Shown one piece after another: positions 24,554 to 34,900 of a stretch of 52,314 nt of DNA; the stretch's first letter is position 1, and each line of letters starts with the position of its first letter. The stretch is taken from NCBI GenBank assembly GCA_964472505.1, contig CAYYQW010000021.1, positions 1 to 52,314 on the forward strand. Direction: 5' to 3'. The notes beneath the pieces were generated by a model that searched no databases, was not told where the DNA came from, and was given only the letters and a program-made list of their open reading frames with translations. This DNA is from JAYEIA01 sp964472505 (lineage in GTDB: Bacteria; Bacteroidota; Bacteroidia; Bacteroidales; JAADGE01). Position numbers and translations under genes: made by a program.

Positions 24554-24712
24554 GTCAAATGTTTAAAAGAATTGTGGTTCTTGTTTTCCCGTTTGCACTC
24601 ACAAGTTTTCCCGGGTTTTTGAAATATATATATTCGAATATCAAATTTAGCTACTTTTAATATAATTATAAAAATTATGATGAGAAATATAAGTGAAAAG
24701 CTAAAAAAATCT

Positions 24713-24720
24713 TATATTTG
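24713..24720 (+). promoter_or_regulatory. putative -7 element of the coiled-coil gene (TATATTTG)
   Basis: TATATTTG matches TAnnTTTG and ends 27 bp before the ATG at 24748. The -33 element is weak. Confidence 0.5.
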
Positions 24721-24747
24721 GGTAGTTAATTTAAAAAGATAATAACA

Positions 24748-25425
24748 ATGGCTTGGAATATTTTTAAGAAAAAAGATAAAAAGAAAGCGGACTCTCGTTT
24801 TAAAGAGATGTCGGCAAAACTGGAAGAATCTTTGAATAAGGTAAGAAACCGAAAACGCGAAACTCAAAAGAAAATTGATGAGTTGGAAGACTGGTCGGCA
24901 CAGGTGATTATTGATACCTATCCGCAAGAATTTCCCAACGGGAATATGACTTTTTACAGAGAGCAATACCGAGAAAAAGCTTTGGGCGAATATGATGCTT
25001 TAAAAGAGAAATATAAAGATGATGTTGATAAAGATAAAACCGAAAAGTGTGATAAAATTGTTACCGGCTATGCCAATCATATTCAGCTCCGAAAATCAGA
25101 ACTGGAGCTTTACGATAAACTGGAGAAAAAATATTCCGATGCATTGCAAGAGTTTAACAGCATGGAAATTGGTGAAAAGGGCTTAACACTTATGGGTGAG
25201 CATGAAGCTCGGCTTCGAGAAATGGACGACGGCGGCAAGTCTTTGGTGGATGCCATGAGCGAACAAGAAAAATATAAAAGCCTGAATGATGCTTTGGAAC
25301 ATGAAGTAAATTATGTGCAACAGCTTGAGGAATTGTCAGAAAAGTTTGACAAAGAAGACGGTAAAAACATCGACCATACACAAGCTTTTAAAGAAGAACT
25401 TGAAAAGATAACCAAAGACATTTAA
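24748..25425 (+). CDS. cytoplasmic coiled-coil protein of unknown function
   Basis: 225 residues without signal peptide or membrane segment, very rich in Lys, Glu and Asp. Long heptad-like stretches (EMSAKLEESLNKVRNRKRETQKKIDELEDW; ALKEKYKDDVDKDKTEKCDKI; LEHEVNYVQQLEELSEKFD) predict extended coiled coils. The N-terminus MAWNIFKKKDKKK is strongly basic. No enzymatic motif was seen and no family recognised. It has its own promoter and a strong terminator, so it is monocistronic. Confidence 0.75.
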   Translation: MAWNIFKKKDKKKADSRFKEMSAKLEESLNKVRNRKRETQKKIDELEDWSAQVIIDTYPQEFPNGNMTFYREQYREKALGEYDALKEKYKDDVDKDKTEKCDKIVTGYANHIQLRKSELELYDKLEKKYSDALQEFNSMEIGEKGLTLMGEHEARLREMDDGGKSLVDAMSEQEKYKSLNDALEHEVNYVQQLEELSEKFDKEDGKNIDHTQAFKEELEKITKDI

Positions 25426-25442
25426 ACGCTCATCAAAATAAT

Positions 25443-25486
25443 AAAAAACAACAATTGCCGGTTAATTAGGTGATTGTTGTTTTTTT
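25443..25486 (+). terminator. rho-independent terminator
   Basis: A perfect 13-bp stem (AAAAAACAACAAT / ATTGTTGTTTTTT) with a 17-nt loop. The 3' arm itself runs into the T tract. It lies 18 bp after the coiled-coil gene and directly before the next gene. Confidence 0.8.
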
Positions 25487-25504
25487 ATGCTTTCTTTTTT
25501 TTTT

Positions 25505-27178
25505 ATGAAGTCTTTCAGGCCATTATTATTTTTGCTGTCATCACTTTTATTGAGCTTTAGCACCTCGGCACAAGAGCTAAAGCTTATATTTCATCGTACC
25601 GATGCCGATTCTTCCGTTTTTTTCGAAGCAAAGGAGTCCGCCAATTCACAGGCCGAGATGAAAGCTGTTGCTTATGCGCATATTCAAACCTTGCGCAATG
25701 AGGGTTATGCCGCTGCTTCTTTGGATTCTTTTTCATATAGAAAGAATCGCTTACATGTGTATTATTACAGAGGTGAAAAATATAGTATTCAGGCATTTGA
25801 AATAAGCGAAATGAGCCGGCAAGAATGCAGAAAAGCCGGAATTCGAAAACGAAAAATCCGGGGTAAAGCCTATAATGAAGCACTAATTCGGGAACTTAGT
25901 GAAAAAATTGTGTTTTATTATGCTCAACACGGTTATCCCTTTTGTAAAACTGTTCCCAAAATTGAATTTTCCGAAAAGGCTGGTGTTTCTGTTGCTTTTG
26001 AAGTTTATAAGCAAGAACCGGTAAGCCTAAATTCCGTATATATAAAAGGTTCTTTGAAAAGCTCTGATAATTTTGTGAAAAATTATTTGAATATCCATTC
26101 CGGCGATTTATATAATGAGAAAAGATTTCGTGACATTTCTTCTAAAATTTCAGAACTCAATTTTATTCGAGAGATTCGTGCGCCGGCTGTTGAGTTTTAC
26201 GATAATAAAGCGGATGTTTATCTTTATTTGGAGAACCAACCGGCCAATCGTTTCAGCGGCATTTTGGGCTTGGCAAATGACAGCCTCAAGGGAAATGCTT
26301 TGAGCCTTACCGGCGATTTAAATGCAGAACTTTACGACAGTTTCAAACAAGGCGAGTTTATCGCTTTGCAATGGAATCGCATTGAGGCACAAGCTCAATT
26401 GTTGGATATTCACATTCGGTATCCTTATCCGTGGAGTTTGCCCTTAGAGCCCTCTCTAAGTTTTTTGTTGAATAAAACCGACAGTGCTTACTTGTCGTTT
26501 AAATTCACCGGCGGAACCGATTACATATTCCCAAACGGCAACCGATTGATTATGAATGCGTCAAGTATGAAATCAAGTGTTCTGAGTCGATATGAAAGCA
26601 CGGAAATAAAAACCGTATCACATGTTATTTTTAGCGCAGGCTATGAAGCACGAAAATTGGATTATGTCTATAACCCGGCTTCCGGTTATGCTTTTAAAGC
26701 TTTATTTGGTACGGGAAATCGAAAATTCGACACAGACACAAAATCGCTTTATACCGGAGCATTTGATTTTGATTTGTATTTTCCGCTATATAAAAAATTG
26801 ATTATGAAAACCGGGCTTAGTCATCGCAGTTTATTTTCCGGGCAGGCGTTTTATCGAAATGAGCTGTATAAGTTTGGCGGAAATAAAACCATGCGCGGAT
26901 TTGACGAGCAGGCTTTCGAAGCTCTGAATTTTACGGTTTTTACCGCTGAAATGCGCTTGCTGTATGACAAAGATGCCGCATTGTATTTTTTTTCCGATCT
27001 CGCTTATTATACCGATATTGAAAATCAAGGAAATTTTTTAGCAGGTTTTGGCCCGGGCGTAAATATCAGCACCAAAGCCGGTATTTTTTCATTGTCTTAT
27101 GCTTTAGGCAAACGAAAAGATTCTCCCTTAAAATTGGCCGATTCAAAAATTCATGTCGCTTATGTAAACCGTTTTTGA
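25505..27178 (+). CDS. BamA/TamA-family outer membrane protein
   Basis: 557 residues from ATG 25505, which gives a clean signal peptide (MKSFRPLLFLLSSLLLSFSTSAQ). An ATG six codons earlier abuts the terminator and is less likely. Residues about 25-215 contain POTRA-like repeats (YAAASLDSFSYRKNRLHVYYYRGEKYSIQ; VSLNSVYIKGSLKSSDNFVKNYLNIHSGDLYNEKRF). The C-terminal 330 residues form the Omp85 barrel. The conserved L6 motif is present as KTMRGFDEQ (near residue 464), and the chain ends in an aromatic residue (VAYVNRF). Only about two POTRA units are visible, fewer than in BamA, so it is a shorter Omp85 relative. Its cargo is unknown. Confidence 0.88.
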   Translation: MKSFRPLLFLLSSLLLSFSTSAQELKLIFHRTDADSSVFFEAKESANSQAEMKAVAYAHIQTLRNEGYAAASLDSFSYRKNRLHVYYYRGEKYSIQAFEISEMSRQECRKAGIRKRKIRGKAYNEALIRELSEKIVFYYAQHGYPFCKTVPKIEFSEKAGVSVAFEVYKQEPVSLNSVYIKGSLKSSDNFVKNYLNIHSGDLYNEKRFRDISSKISELNFIREIRAPAVEFYDNKADVYLYLENQPANRFSGILGLANDSLKGNALSLTGDLNAELYDSFKQGEFIALQWNRIEAQAQLLDIHIRYPYPWSLPLEPSLSFLLNKTDSAYLSFKFTGGTDYIFPNGNRLIMNASSMKSSVLSRYESTEIKTVSHVIFSAGYEARKLDYVYNPASGYAFKALFGTGNRKFDTDTKSLYTGAFDFDLYFPLYKKLIMKTGLSHRSLFSGQAFYRNELYKFGGNKTMRGFDEQAFEALNFTVFTAEMRLLYDKDAALYFFSDLAYYTDIENQGNFLAGFGPGVNISTKAGIFSLSYALGKRKDSPLKLADSKIHVAYVNRF

Positions 27179-27187
27179 GTATTGATA

Positions 27188-27243
27188 TAAGATGTAAGAT
27201 GTAAGATGTAAGATGTAAGATATAAGATGTAAGATGTAAGATA
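27188..27243. repeat. tandem heptamer array (TAAGATG)8
   Basis: Eight consecutive 7-bp units: four TAAGATG, one TAAGATA, two TAAGATG and one TAAGATA. It begins ten bases after the stop codon of the BamA/TamA-like gene. Confidence 0.95.
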
Positions 27244-27249
27244 TAGATT

Positions 27250-27349
27250 GTTGATGCCTGAATAAGCTTGACCGTTGTTAATATTGAGTTACTGTATTTT
27301 CCGGTCTTAATTTCGGAGCGATATTTGAACCGGATGGCTCTTAAAGTTT
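27250..27349. repeat. dispersed intergenic repeat A, copy 1
   Basis: The first 50 bp align without gaps to 28279-28328, with about 38 of 50 identical including TTGTTAATATTG and GTTACTGTATTT. After an insertion of about 27 bp, the end (ACCGG-T-GCTCTTAAAG) again matches. Confidence 0.7.
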
Positions 27350-27446
27350 CCAAGCGTACTAAGGAATTTAGCCTATAAATTAATTTGAATTAGGCGTATG
27401 AGTAATATCAAAATTAAAGTTACAGCATGTCGTTAAATATGTGGTT

Positions 27447-27464
27447 CCCCCTTAGAAAAGGGGG
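27447..27464. repeat. GC-rich hairpin in intergenic DNA
   Basis: CCCCCTTAGAAAAGGGGG: a 5-bp G-C stem extended by partial pairing, followed by ACAGGGGGATTG. This word is strongly GC-rich against an A/T-rich background and looks like an intergenic palindromic element. Confidence 0.5.
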
Positions 27465-27510
27465 ACAGGGGGATTGATTGATGCAAAGATGTAAGTAAAA
27501 TCAGATTTAG

Positions 27511-27612
27511 TAGCTTGCATTCTTAATCGCCGAAACATTTTTTGCAAATCGCAGCTTTCGTAAAGCCTGTGAATCAAAATAATGTAAATATTAATAAAAT
27601 GCCTAATTCAAA
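27511..27612. repeat. dispersed intergenic repeat B, copy 2
   Basis: Related in block order to 8198-8272 (AGCTTGCATTCTTAAT, TTTTTTGCAAAT, TAAATATTAATAAA, AATTCAA), with about 20 extra bases in the centre. Confidence 0.45.
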
Positions 27613-27658
27613 AATTAATATAAACTGCTTATTCTAAAGCCTTGAGGGTTGGGGTAGT

Positions 27659-28183
27659 TTAGTCATTTATCAATTGAAAAAACAGAACATCTTTAAATCC
27701 CTCCGGGTCGTTGATCCAGGCTTTTTTTACACCGGTTTTGCTAAAGCCTTTCGATTCAAATAAACCTATGCTGTCTTTTTGCTCGCTGATAATGTTGCAG
27801 TATAGCTGCTTTAGTTTCAGTAAATTGAATGAGTAGTCAATAAGCAGTTGTAAGGCTTCGGAAGCATAACCTTTTCCGCGATTAGTTTCAATCAGCATAA
27901 TACCCACACCGGCGCGCCGGTGAAGCGGATCAAAATCAAATAAATCAATCATACCGATGGTGCTTTTACTTGATTTTTCATCTATCATTAAACGCAATTC
28001 TTTGGCTTCAAAAATATCGCGTCCGGCGTTCTTCAGATATTCTTTCAGCACGTATTGCGAATATGGAGCTATTGTAGCGCTTACATGCCAAAGCTCCGAG
28101 TTATTTTCATTTTCGTATAAAAACATTAGGTCTTCCGGTTCCGGTGCTCGAAGTTTAAGCCGATTGTTTTCAAGATATTTCAT
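27659..28183 (-). CDS. GNAT-family N-acetyltransferase (RimJ/RimL-like)
   Basis: 174 residues. The N-terminal LENNRLKLRAPEPEDLMFLYENENN and the acetyl-CoA binding segment GVGIMLIETNRGKGYASEALQLLIDYSFNLLKLKQLYC, followed by NIISEQKDSIGLFESKGFSKTG, are typical of the Acetyltransf_3 (RimJ/L-type) branch. It should transfer an acetyl group from acetyl-CoA to an amine, either a protein N-terminus or a small molecule; the substrate cannot be deduced. It is cytoplasmic and monocistronic, with a promoter at 28209-28242. Confidence 0.9.
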   Translation of the reverse strand: MKYLENNRLKLRAPEPEDLMFLYENENNSELWHVSATIAPYSQYVLKEYLKNAGRDIFEAKELRLMIDEKSSKSTIGMIDLFDFDPLHRRAGVGIMLIETNRGKGYASEALQLLIDYSFNLLKLKQLYCNIISEQKDSIGLFESKGFSKTGVKKAWINDPEGFKDVLFFQLIND

Positions 28184-28208
28184 TTGTGAATTTTATTCGT
28201 GTGCATTA

Positions 28209-28242
28209 CAAAGGTAGTGATTTTTGCGGGTAATGAATCAAA
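28209..28242 (-). promoter_or_regulatory. putative promoter of the acetyltransferase gene
   Basis: The minus strand shows TACCTTTG (28216-28209) with TTTG (28242-28239) 22 bp upstream. It lies about 26 bp before the start codon. Confidence 0.5.
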
Positions 28243-28278
28243 TTTGCAATAAAGCTCAGTATTTAACAGCTGCCGGAA

Positions 28279-28351
28279 GTTGATGCACAGATAGGGATGA
28301 CCCTTGTTAATATTGTGTTACTGTATTTAGACCGGGTCGCTCTTAAAGCTC
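28279..28351. repeat. dispersed intergenic repeat A, copy 2
   Basis: The shorter copy of the element at 27250-27349, in the same orientation and about 1 kb away. The two copies flank the acetyltransferase gene on both sides. Confidence 0.7.
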
Positions 28352-28917
28352 ATAGTAGTCAAATTAAGGGTATTATTATATAGATTTGATTAGCTTCATG
28401 CTTTAACGCAAATTCTTATTTTACAAACCGGCTCAGAAAATTATTTCAATTTCAAAATTATGTCAATTTTAAATCCGGCTATATAAAGGTCTAAGAGTTA
28501 GACTTTAATACAAGGTTGATACTTCTTTTTTAACAAATAAAATAGTTGATTTCAGCAATTTGAGAACTGCGAAACTTTAGTAAATGAATTGAATGCAAAG
28601 AAAGAGTTAAAAAAAGTATCTTTTTGGCTTAAGCTTTGTATCGTATAGTTTGAATTTTTCCGAAAATATCAGGAGTTATTATAGCTTAAATGTAAACATG
28701 CATAATCTGAAACAAAATTTGTATTTTAGCGTTAAAAAATCTTAATTATACGCTTAAGAATAATTAAGAAATAATTGCGTTATTTTTTTGAAAACATGCA
28801 ACTTTGCGTAAGCTTTAACAGTCTATTAGCAAAAACAAGGATAAGTCTGCTCGCAGAGTGGGCTAAGCCTATGAAATACAAGTATATATAATATTGCCGT
28901 CATTAATACATACAATT

Positions 28918-31900
28918 ATGAGATCCGTCTTACAAAAATTCAATTCATTTTTTATGAGCAACTGCAAACTCATCTTTTTGTTCGCTCTTTTCATCACATT
29001 CGGCTCAGCCGGGTTTTCACAAACACTACCTGTGGCAGCAGATAATACGGTTACTACAGATGAAGATAACGACTATGTTTTCCTTGTTAGTGATTTTAAT
29101 TATAGTGATCCGGATCCGGATCCTTTAGATCGAATAAGAATATCAAATATCAATAACGGCGGCGGAACTTTATTTCTGGATACCGACGGAGATAATAACA
29201 TTGACGGTGGTGAGACGGTAAATAATAATCAGGAAATTCCAGCCGGCGAGATAACGGATTTAAAATTTCGACCGGCAGCCGATGATAACGGCGCAGCTTA
29301 TGCTGATTTTGATTTCGAAGTACATGACGGTAGTGACGGCTGGAGTGTAGCAAGCTATAATATGGATATTGATGTTGATGCGGTTAATGACGAACCGAGT
29401 TTTACCAACGGCGGTGATCAATTTGTTCCCGAAGACTCTCCGGCACAAACCGTAGGCGGCTGGGCGCTGCCAATTAGTCCCGGTGCACCGGATGAAGTCG
29501 GTCAAACTCTGACTTTCCATGTTACCAATAACAATAGCGCTTTGTTTTCCGTACAGCCGGATGTTGATGAAGCTTCCGGCAATTTAACATACACACCCGC
29601 CCCCGATGCTTTCGGAACCGCAACAGTTACCATATACCTGCAAGATAACGGCGGAGGCGATAATACAAGCCCTGTTGAAACTTTTGATATAACAATTACA
29701 GGAATAAATGACCCCCCAACCGGTACGGATAATACTTTGAATTGTTATGAGAATGGTATTTTGGCATTTGCCAATGTGCATTTCGGATATTCTGATACGG
29801 AAGGTGATCCCTTTACGCAAGTCAAATTAACCACTGTTCCGGGTGCCGGAACAATATGGATTGACTCCAACGGAGACGGAACAGCCGACGAAGGAGCTTT
29901 GGCTAATGGTGCCTTCGTACCAATTGCCGATATCAATGCCGGTCGTTTAAAATATATGCCGCTTGCCGATGAAAACGGTTCGCCTTATACAAACTTTGGT
30001 TTTGAAGTCTATGACGGAACCGATTATGATCCGATACCTAATACAATGATCCTTAATGTTTTGGCTGTTAACAGTGAACCTTCCTTTACAGCCGGCCCGG
30101 ATCAAAACAACAACGAAGATGACGGACCAATTAATGTAGCGGGATGGGCTATCAGTGTTAGTCCGGGAGCCCCGGATGAAGCCGGACAAACTTTGACATT
30201 CCATTTATCAAATGACAATAACGGACTGTTCTCTGTGCAGCCGGCAGTGAATGCTTCCGGTGACTTATCTTACACGCTTGCCCTGGATGCTTCCGGAGTA
30301 GCCAATGTGGATATTTATTTGACCGATGACGGCGGAACCGCTAACGGAGGACAAAATACAAGCCTGACTCAATCGTTTGTAATAACAGTAACAGCGGTTA
30401 ATGACCCGCCTGTCGGCGCCGATAATTCTGTAAACTGTTTTGAAAATTCCACATTGACATGGGTAACCGGGCATTTTAATTATTCCGATATTGAAATGGA
30501 TCCTTTTACGCAGGTGGAAATAACCACAACTACAGGAACCGGAAGTTTATGGTTGGATACCAACGGTGACGGGATAATTAATGGAGGTGAAACGACCATT
30601 GCTTCCGGAAACGTGGTTAACGTTGCCGATATTAATGCCGGCCTTTTCAAGTTTGCGCCTTTGGCAGACGATAACGGAAGCCCCTATACTACATACACTT
30701 TCAGAGTGCATGACGGAACGGATTATAGTGTGTTGCCGGCTTATACAATGACAATAAATGTTTTAAATGTGAATAGTGAACCCGACTTTATTGCAGGGCT
30801 GGATCAGGTAATCAATGAAGATGCCGGTGCACAAACCATAGCCGGTTGGGCAAGCAATATTACCGCAGGTGCTCCTGATGAGGAACCGCCCGTTCAAACA
30901 TTAACATTTCATCTTTCGAGTGATAATCCCGGCCTTTTTGCCGTAGCTCCTGCTGTTGATCCGGCAACCGGCACGCTTACATATACGCCGGCAGCCAATG
31001 CACACGGTACAGCCAATGTAGATATTTATTTAAAGGATGACGGCGGAACAGCCTACTTTGGCGATGATACAAGCCCGACTTACTCATTTCAAATTATAAT
31101 TAATTCAGAAAATGATGTTCCGATATTAGTAAATAACAATCCTTTAAATATAAATGAAGGGGATATCAATCAGATTATTAACTCTGCTCTTTTGCAGGTT
31201 ACCGATGTTGATAACCCTGCGGCGGATATTGAATATACTCTTACCTCAGTGCCTTCTGAAGGTACACTCTACTTGGGAGCTGTATCATTGGGTTTGAATG
31301 ATACCTTTACCCAGGCTGATATTAATGCAAATTATCTTCACTATGATCATGCCGGCGGAGAAACAACGCCCGATCAATTCAACTTTACTGTTGCCGACGG
31401 TGACGGCGGCACAATTCCTGCCAACACTTTTACCATTAACATCAATCCGGTTAATGACGATCCGGAGTTTACTTCTTCTCCGATTACAACAGCTAATGAG
31501 TCTGTTCCTTATACATATAATATTACAACAAACGACTCGGACGGTCCGTTTCCGCCTACAATTTCGGGAGTTGTTATTCCCGGTTGGGCCGCCTTTACAG
31601 ATAACGGAGACGGAACTGCCACATTATCAGGAACCCCGCCTTTAGGAGCACCCTTAAATAACCCGGTACAGCTTACAGTTTCTGACGGCATCGCTCCTGC
31701 TGTAGCTCAAAATTTTAATATTCAAATTACATCGTCCGTTACTGCTGATGCCGGAGTCAATGATACAACATGTACTGCGGATTCATACACTCTTGACGGG
31801 AATCAACCGCCGGCCGGGTATATGGGTACTTGGACCGTAATTGACGGCGCCGGAACCTTTGCTGATAACACCTTATATAATACGGAAGTTACGAATATGA

Positions 31901-34900
31901 ACAGCGGCGTGGCTCCAAATAACAGCAACACATACCGCTGGACAATCAGAAACAGTGACGGGAGCCATACCGTGTATGACGATGTGGTCATTGTAAACAA
32001 TACCGTGGAAGCATCCGTTACTGATGTTTTTAATGTGTGCGGAACATCAGTAACAATTCAGGCTGATAATGCTTTAAACCCGGGAGAGTCCGGTTTGTGG
32101 TCTGTAGAAGGTTCACCTTCGCCAATGCCTGTGATTGTTTCTCCGAATAACAGAACCACGGATGTTACGGGTTTGAATAATAATGTGAATCAATTCAGAT
32201 GGACAGTTACTAAAGAAACTTGCTCAGATTACGATATTATGCAAGTAGATGTTATTGAAGTTTATGCCACGGCCGGAGGACCGGCAGAGATTTGTTCAGA
32301 ACCCTTTACCATAAAAGGGAACGACCCCGCTTTGCTCGGTGGTACCGGTCAATGGACAGTGGCTCAGGGTAGTGGAATATTTGCCAATGCAGCTGATCCC
32401 ACAACTACAGTAACGAACTCAAGCCAAAATGTTGAAAATCAATATGTATGGACAGTTACCGTAAACGGATGTTCGGATCAGGCTTCAGTTTTTGTTGAGA
32501 ATAACATTCCCACAACAGCAGTGATTACAACACCGAATCCGAGCACTTCTTGTAACGGCAGCTTTACTATTTCGGCGCAACCGGCGGATCCTACTGACCC
32601 GAATGAAGCCGGTTATTGGACAAGTACTGTACCCGGTGTGGTAATAGCCAGCCCGAATAATCCTACAACCGATGTCTCAAACCTTCAGGAAGGGGCAAAT
32701 CTCTTTACATGGCACATTTCAAACGGTACTTGCCCGGAATCAACGGCTGACATAACCGTAAACAATTATGTATTGTCAACGGTAAATGCCGGGAATGATG
32801 ACGTAATCTGTTCCGATACATATAATCTTGCCGCAACACCTTTAGATCCGGGCGAAAACGGTTTGTGGACTTTTACTACCGGCGGTGTAGGCAGTACAAT
32901 TATTGATCCCACAAATAATACATCGCAAGTAATTGATTTGCAAAGAGGACTAAATATTTTGCAATGGGAAGTAACACAAGGGTCATGCTCTCAAACTGAT
33001 TTGGTGCAAATAACCAATATGTCGGTGAATGCAAATATTTCAACCGGCTCTCCGCAGGTTGCTTGTGCCGACCCGTCGCAAATGGTTACGGCCAATAATC
33101 CTAATTCACAAGATATAGCCAATCCCGCAACAGCTGCAATCGGTTCTTGGTCGGTTTTGTCCGGCGGATCAACAGTGGACAATCCCAATAACCACCAAAC
33201 AACATTCAGCAATTTGGATGAAGGATCCAATAAATATATTTGGACCATTACTAACGGATTCTGTTCAGATACCGATACCATTGAAGTTATTAACAATATT
33301 CCCACGCAAGCTGATGCCGGACGGGATACGATTCTTTGCAGCACTACTTTGCCGAACTTAAACGGAAATGATTATGATCCTTTGAGGGAAATAGGGTTCT
33401 GGAGAAGAATTGCAGGAGGGGCCACAATTACTACACCCTCTTTGGCTAATACTTCCGTAACTAATTTAGACTATTATTGTACGCCTTATACACCCGATTG
33501 GTGGAATAATCAGAGTGCCTTGAATGTTTTTGAATGGGTTATTCAAAGAGATATTTGTGAGTCAACCGATCAAGTTAGTGTTTTGAATGGTTTGCCCGAA
33601 TATATCAATGCCGGCGTAGATCAAACTGTATGTGATAATGTAGTAAACTTGGATGCCTTGGATGAAGCTTCCTGTGCCGACGAACATTGGTGGGAACAAA
33701 TTCCTGATGTAGGTGGTTTTGAAGATCCTTTCACGGGTGCACTTATCCTTGATGCTGACCGAAACATGCCTTTCAATGTGCACGTAAACAACGTGCAAGA
33801 CGGAATGACGCAGTTTATTTGGCATTTGCAAAATAATTTTCTTGACTCTCAGGGTAATCCAATTGTATGTCATTTAACGGATACCGTTGAAGTTACCAGC
33901 TTGGGTTTGGAAGAAGATGTAAATGCCGGACAAAACCAAGCTTTCTGTGATGATGAAACTTTACTCAATGCAACCGACCCCAATAGTGTATGGCCTTCAA
34001 GCGGATACGATGTAATCGGAGAGTGGGCTGTTGTATTTGGCAGCGGTGATTTTGATGATTATACATCAAATTCCACCTTAGTCAGCAATATTGGCTACGA
34101 TACAAATATTTATCGTTGGACTATAAATAATGTTACAGAAGGTTGTATAATGACCGATGATGTATATATTCATAACGGATTACCTTCAGCAGCTCAGGCC
34201 GGTCCCAACAGGGAGGTCTGTGATACCTATACCATTATTTCCGCCAACAATCCGGCACGTTCTGATGCCCAGTGGTGGACGGTATATGCCGGAGGCGGTA
34301 CAATCATAGGCAGCTCTTGTGCCAATTATTTCTGCACGGCTCAAATAGATAATATGTCATCAGGTGTAAACACTTTTGTTTGGCATGTCAGAGAGGATTA
34401 TTTTGGCCCAATTGATCCATACCATGCCGGAAACCCTTTAGAATGTGAATTAACCGATACAATAACAATTACAAATAATATAGTAACCGCCTCGGCCGGT
34501 GCCGATATTTATATGTGTGCCGATACGGCTCAACTTCTTGCGACCCCTGAAGCCGGATCTACAGGATATTGGCTGACATCTACCGGTACGTTTGCCTCAA
34601 CCGGTGGAGCTACAAGTACGGTATATAATGATGTCATCAGAGGTCTTACTACCGGACAAAATACCTTGACTTGGACAGTTGAAAAAGGCAGCTGCAGCGA
34701 TTCAGATAATATTGTGGTGTGGAACAATTTGCCACCTACACCTTATGCCAATAATGATCAAACGGTGTGCAATTCTTCGGCTCAATTGTCTGCTTCGCCA
34801 AGTAATTTGCCGCTGAATCAACCCTCAATTCATTCCTATTACTATGGTAAATGGACAGCACAGGGAACAGCTACGATACAAACCCCTACGGCTTACAATA

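Larger units (their letters stand above)
27179..27658. other. repeat-rich intergenic region
   Basis: 480 bp with a heptamer array (27188-27243), dispersed repeat A (27250-27349), a GC-rich hairpin (27447-27464) and dispersed repeat B (27511-27612). No reading frame is supported. Confidence 0.6.
28184..28917. other. long leader region upstream of the giant surface-protein gene
   Basis: About 730 bp. It holds the acetyltransferase promoter, repeat A copy 2 (28279-28351), a long A/T-rich stretch, and a possible weak promoter (TTG 28775 and CAACTTTG 28799-28806). Two short palindromes follow just before the giant gene, TCTGCTCGCAGA and GGCTAAGCC (28846-28868). No riboswitch class was recognised. 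Confidence 0.5.

Noticed and set aside
28840..28917. Known riboswitch (cyclic-di-GMP, cobalamin or PreQ1 type) in the giant-gene leader
   Set aside because: The conserved core sequences of these classes are absent; only two short palindromes are visible.
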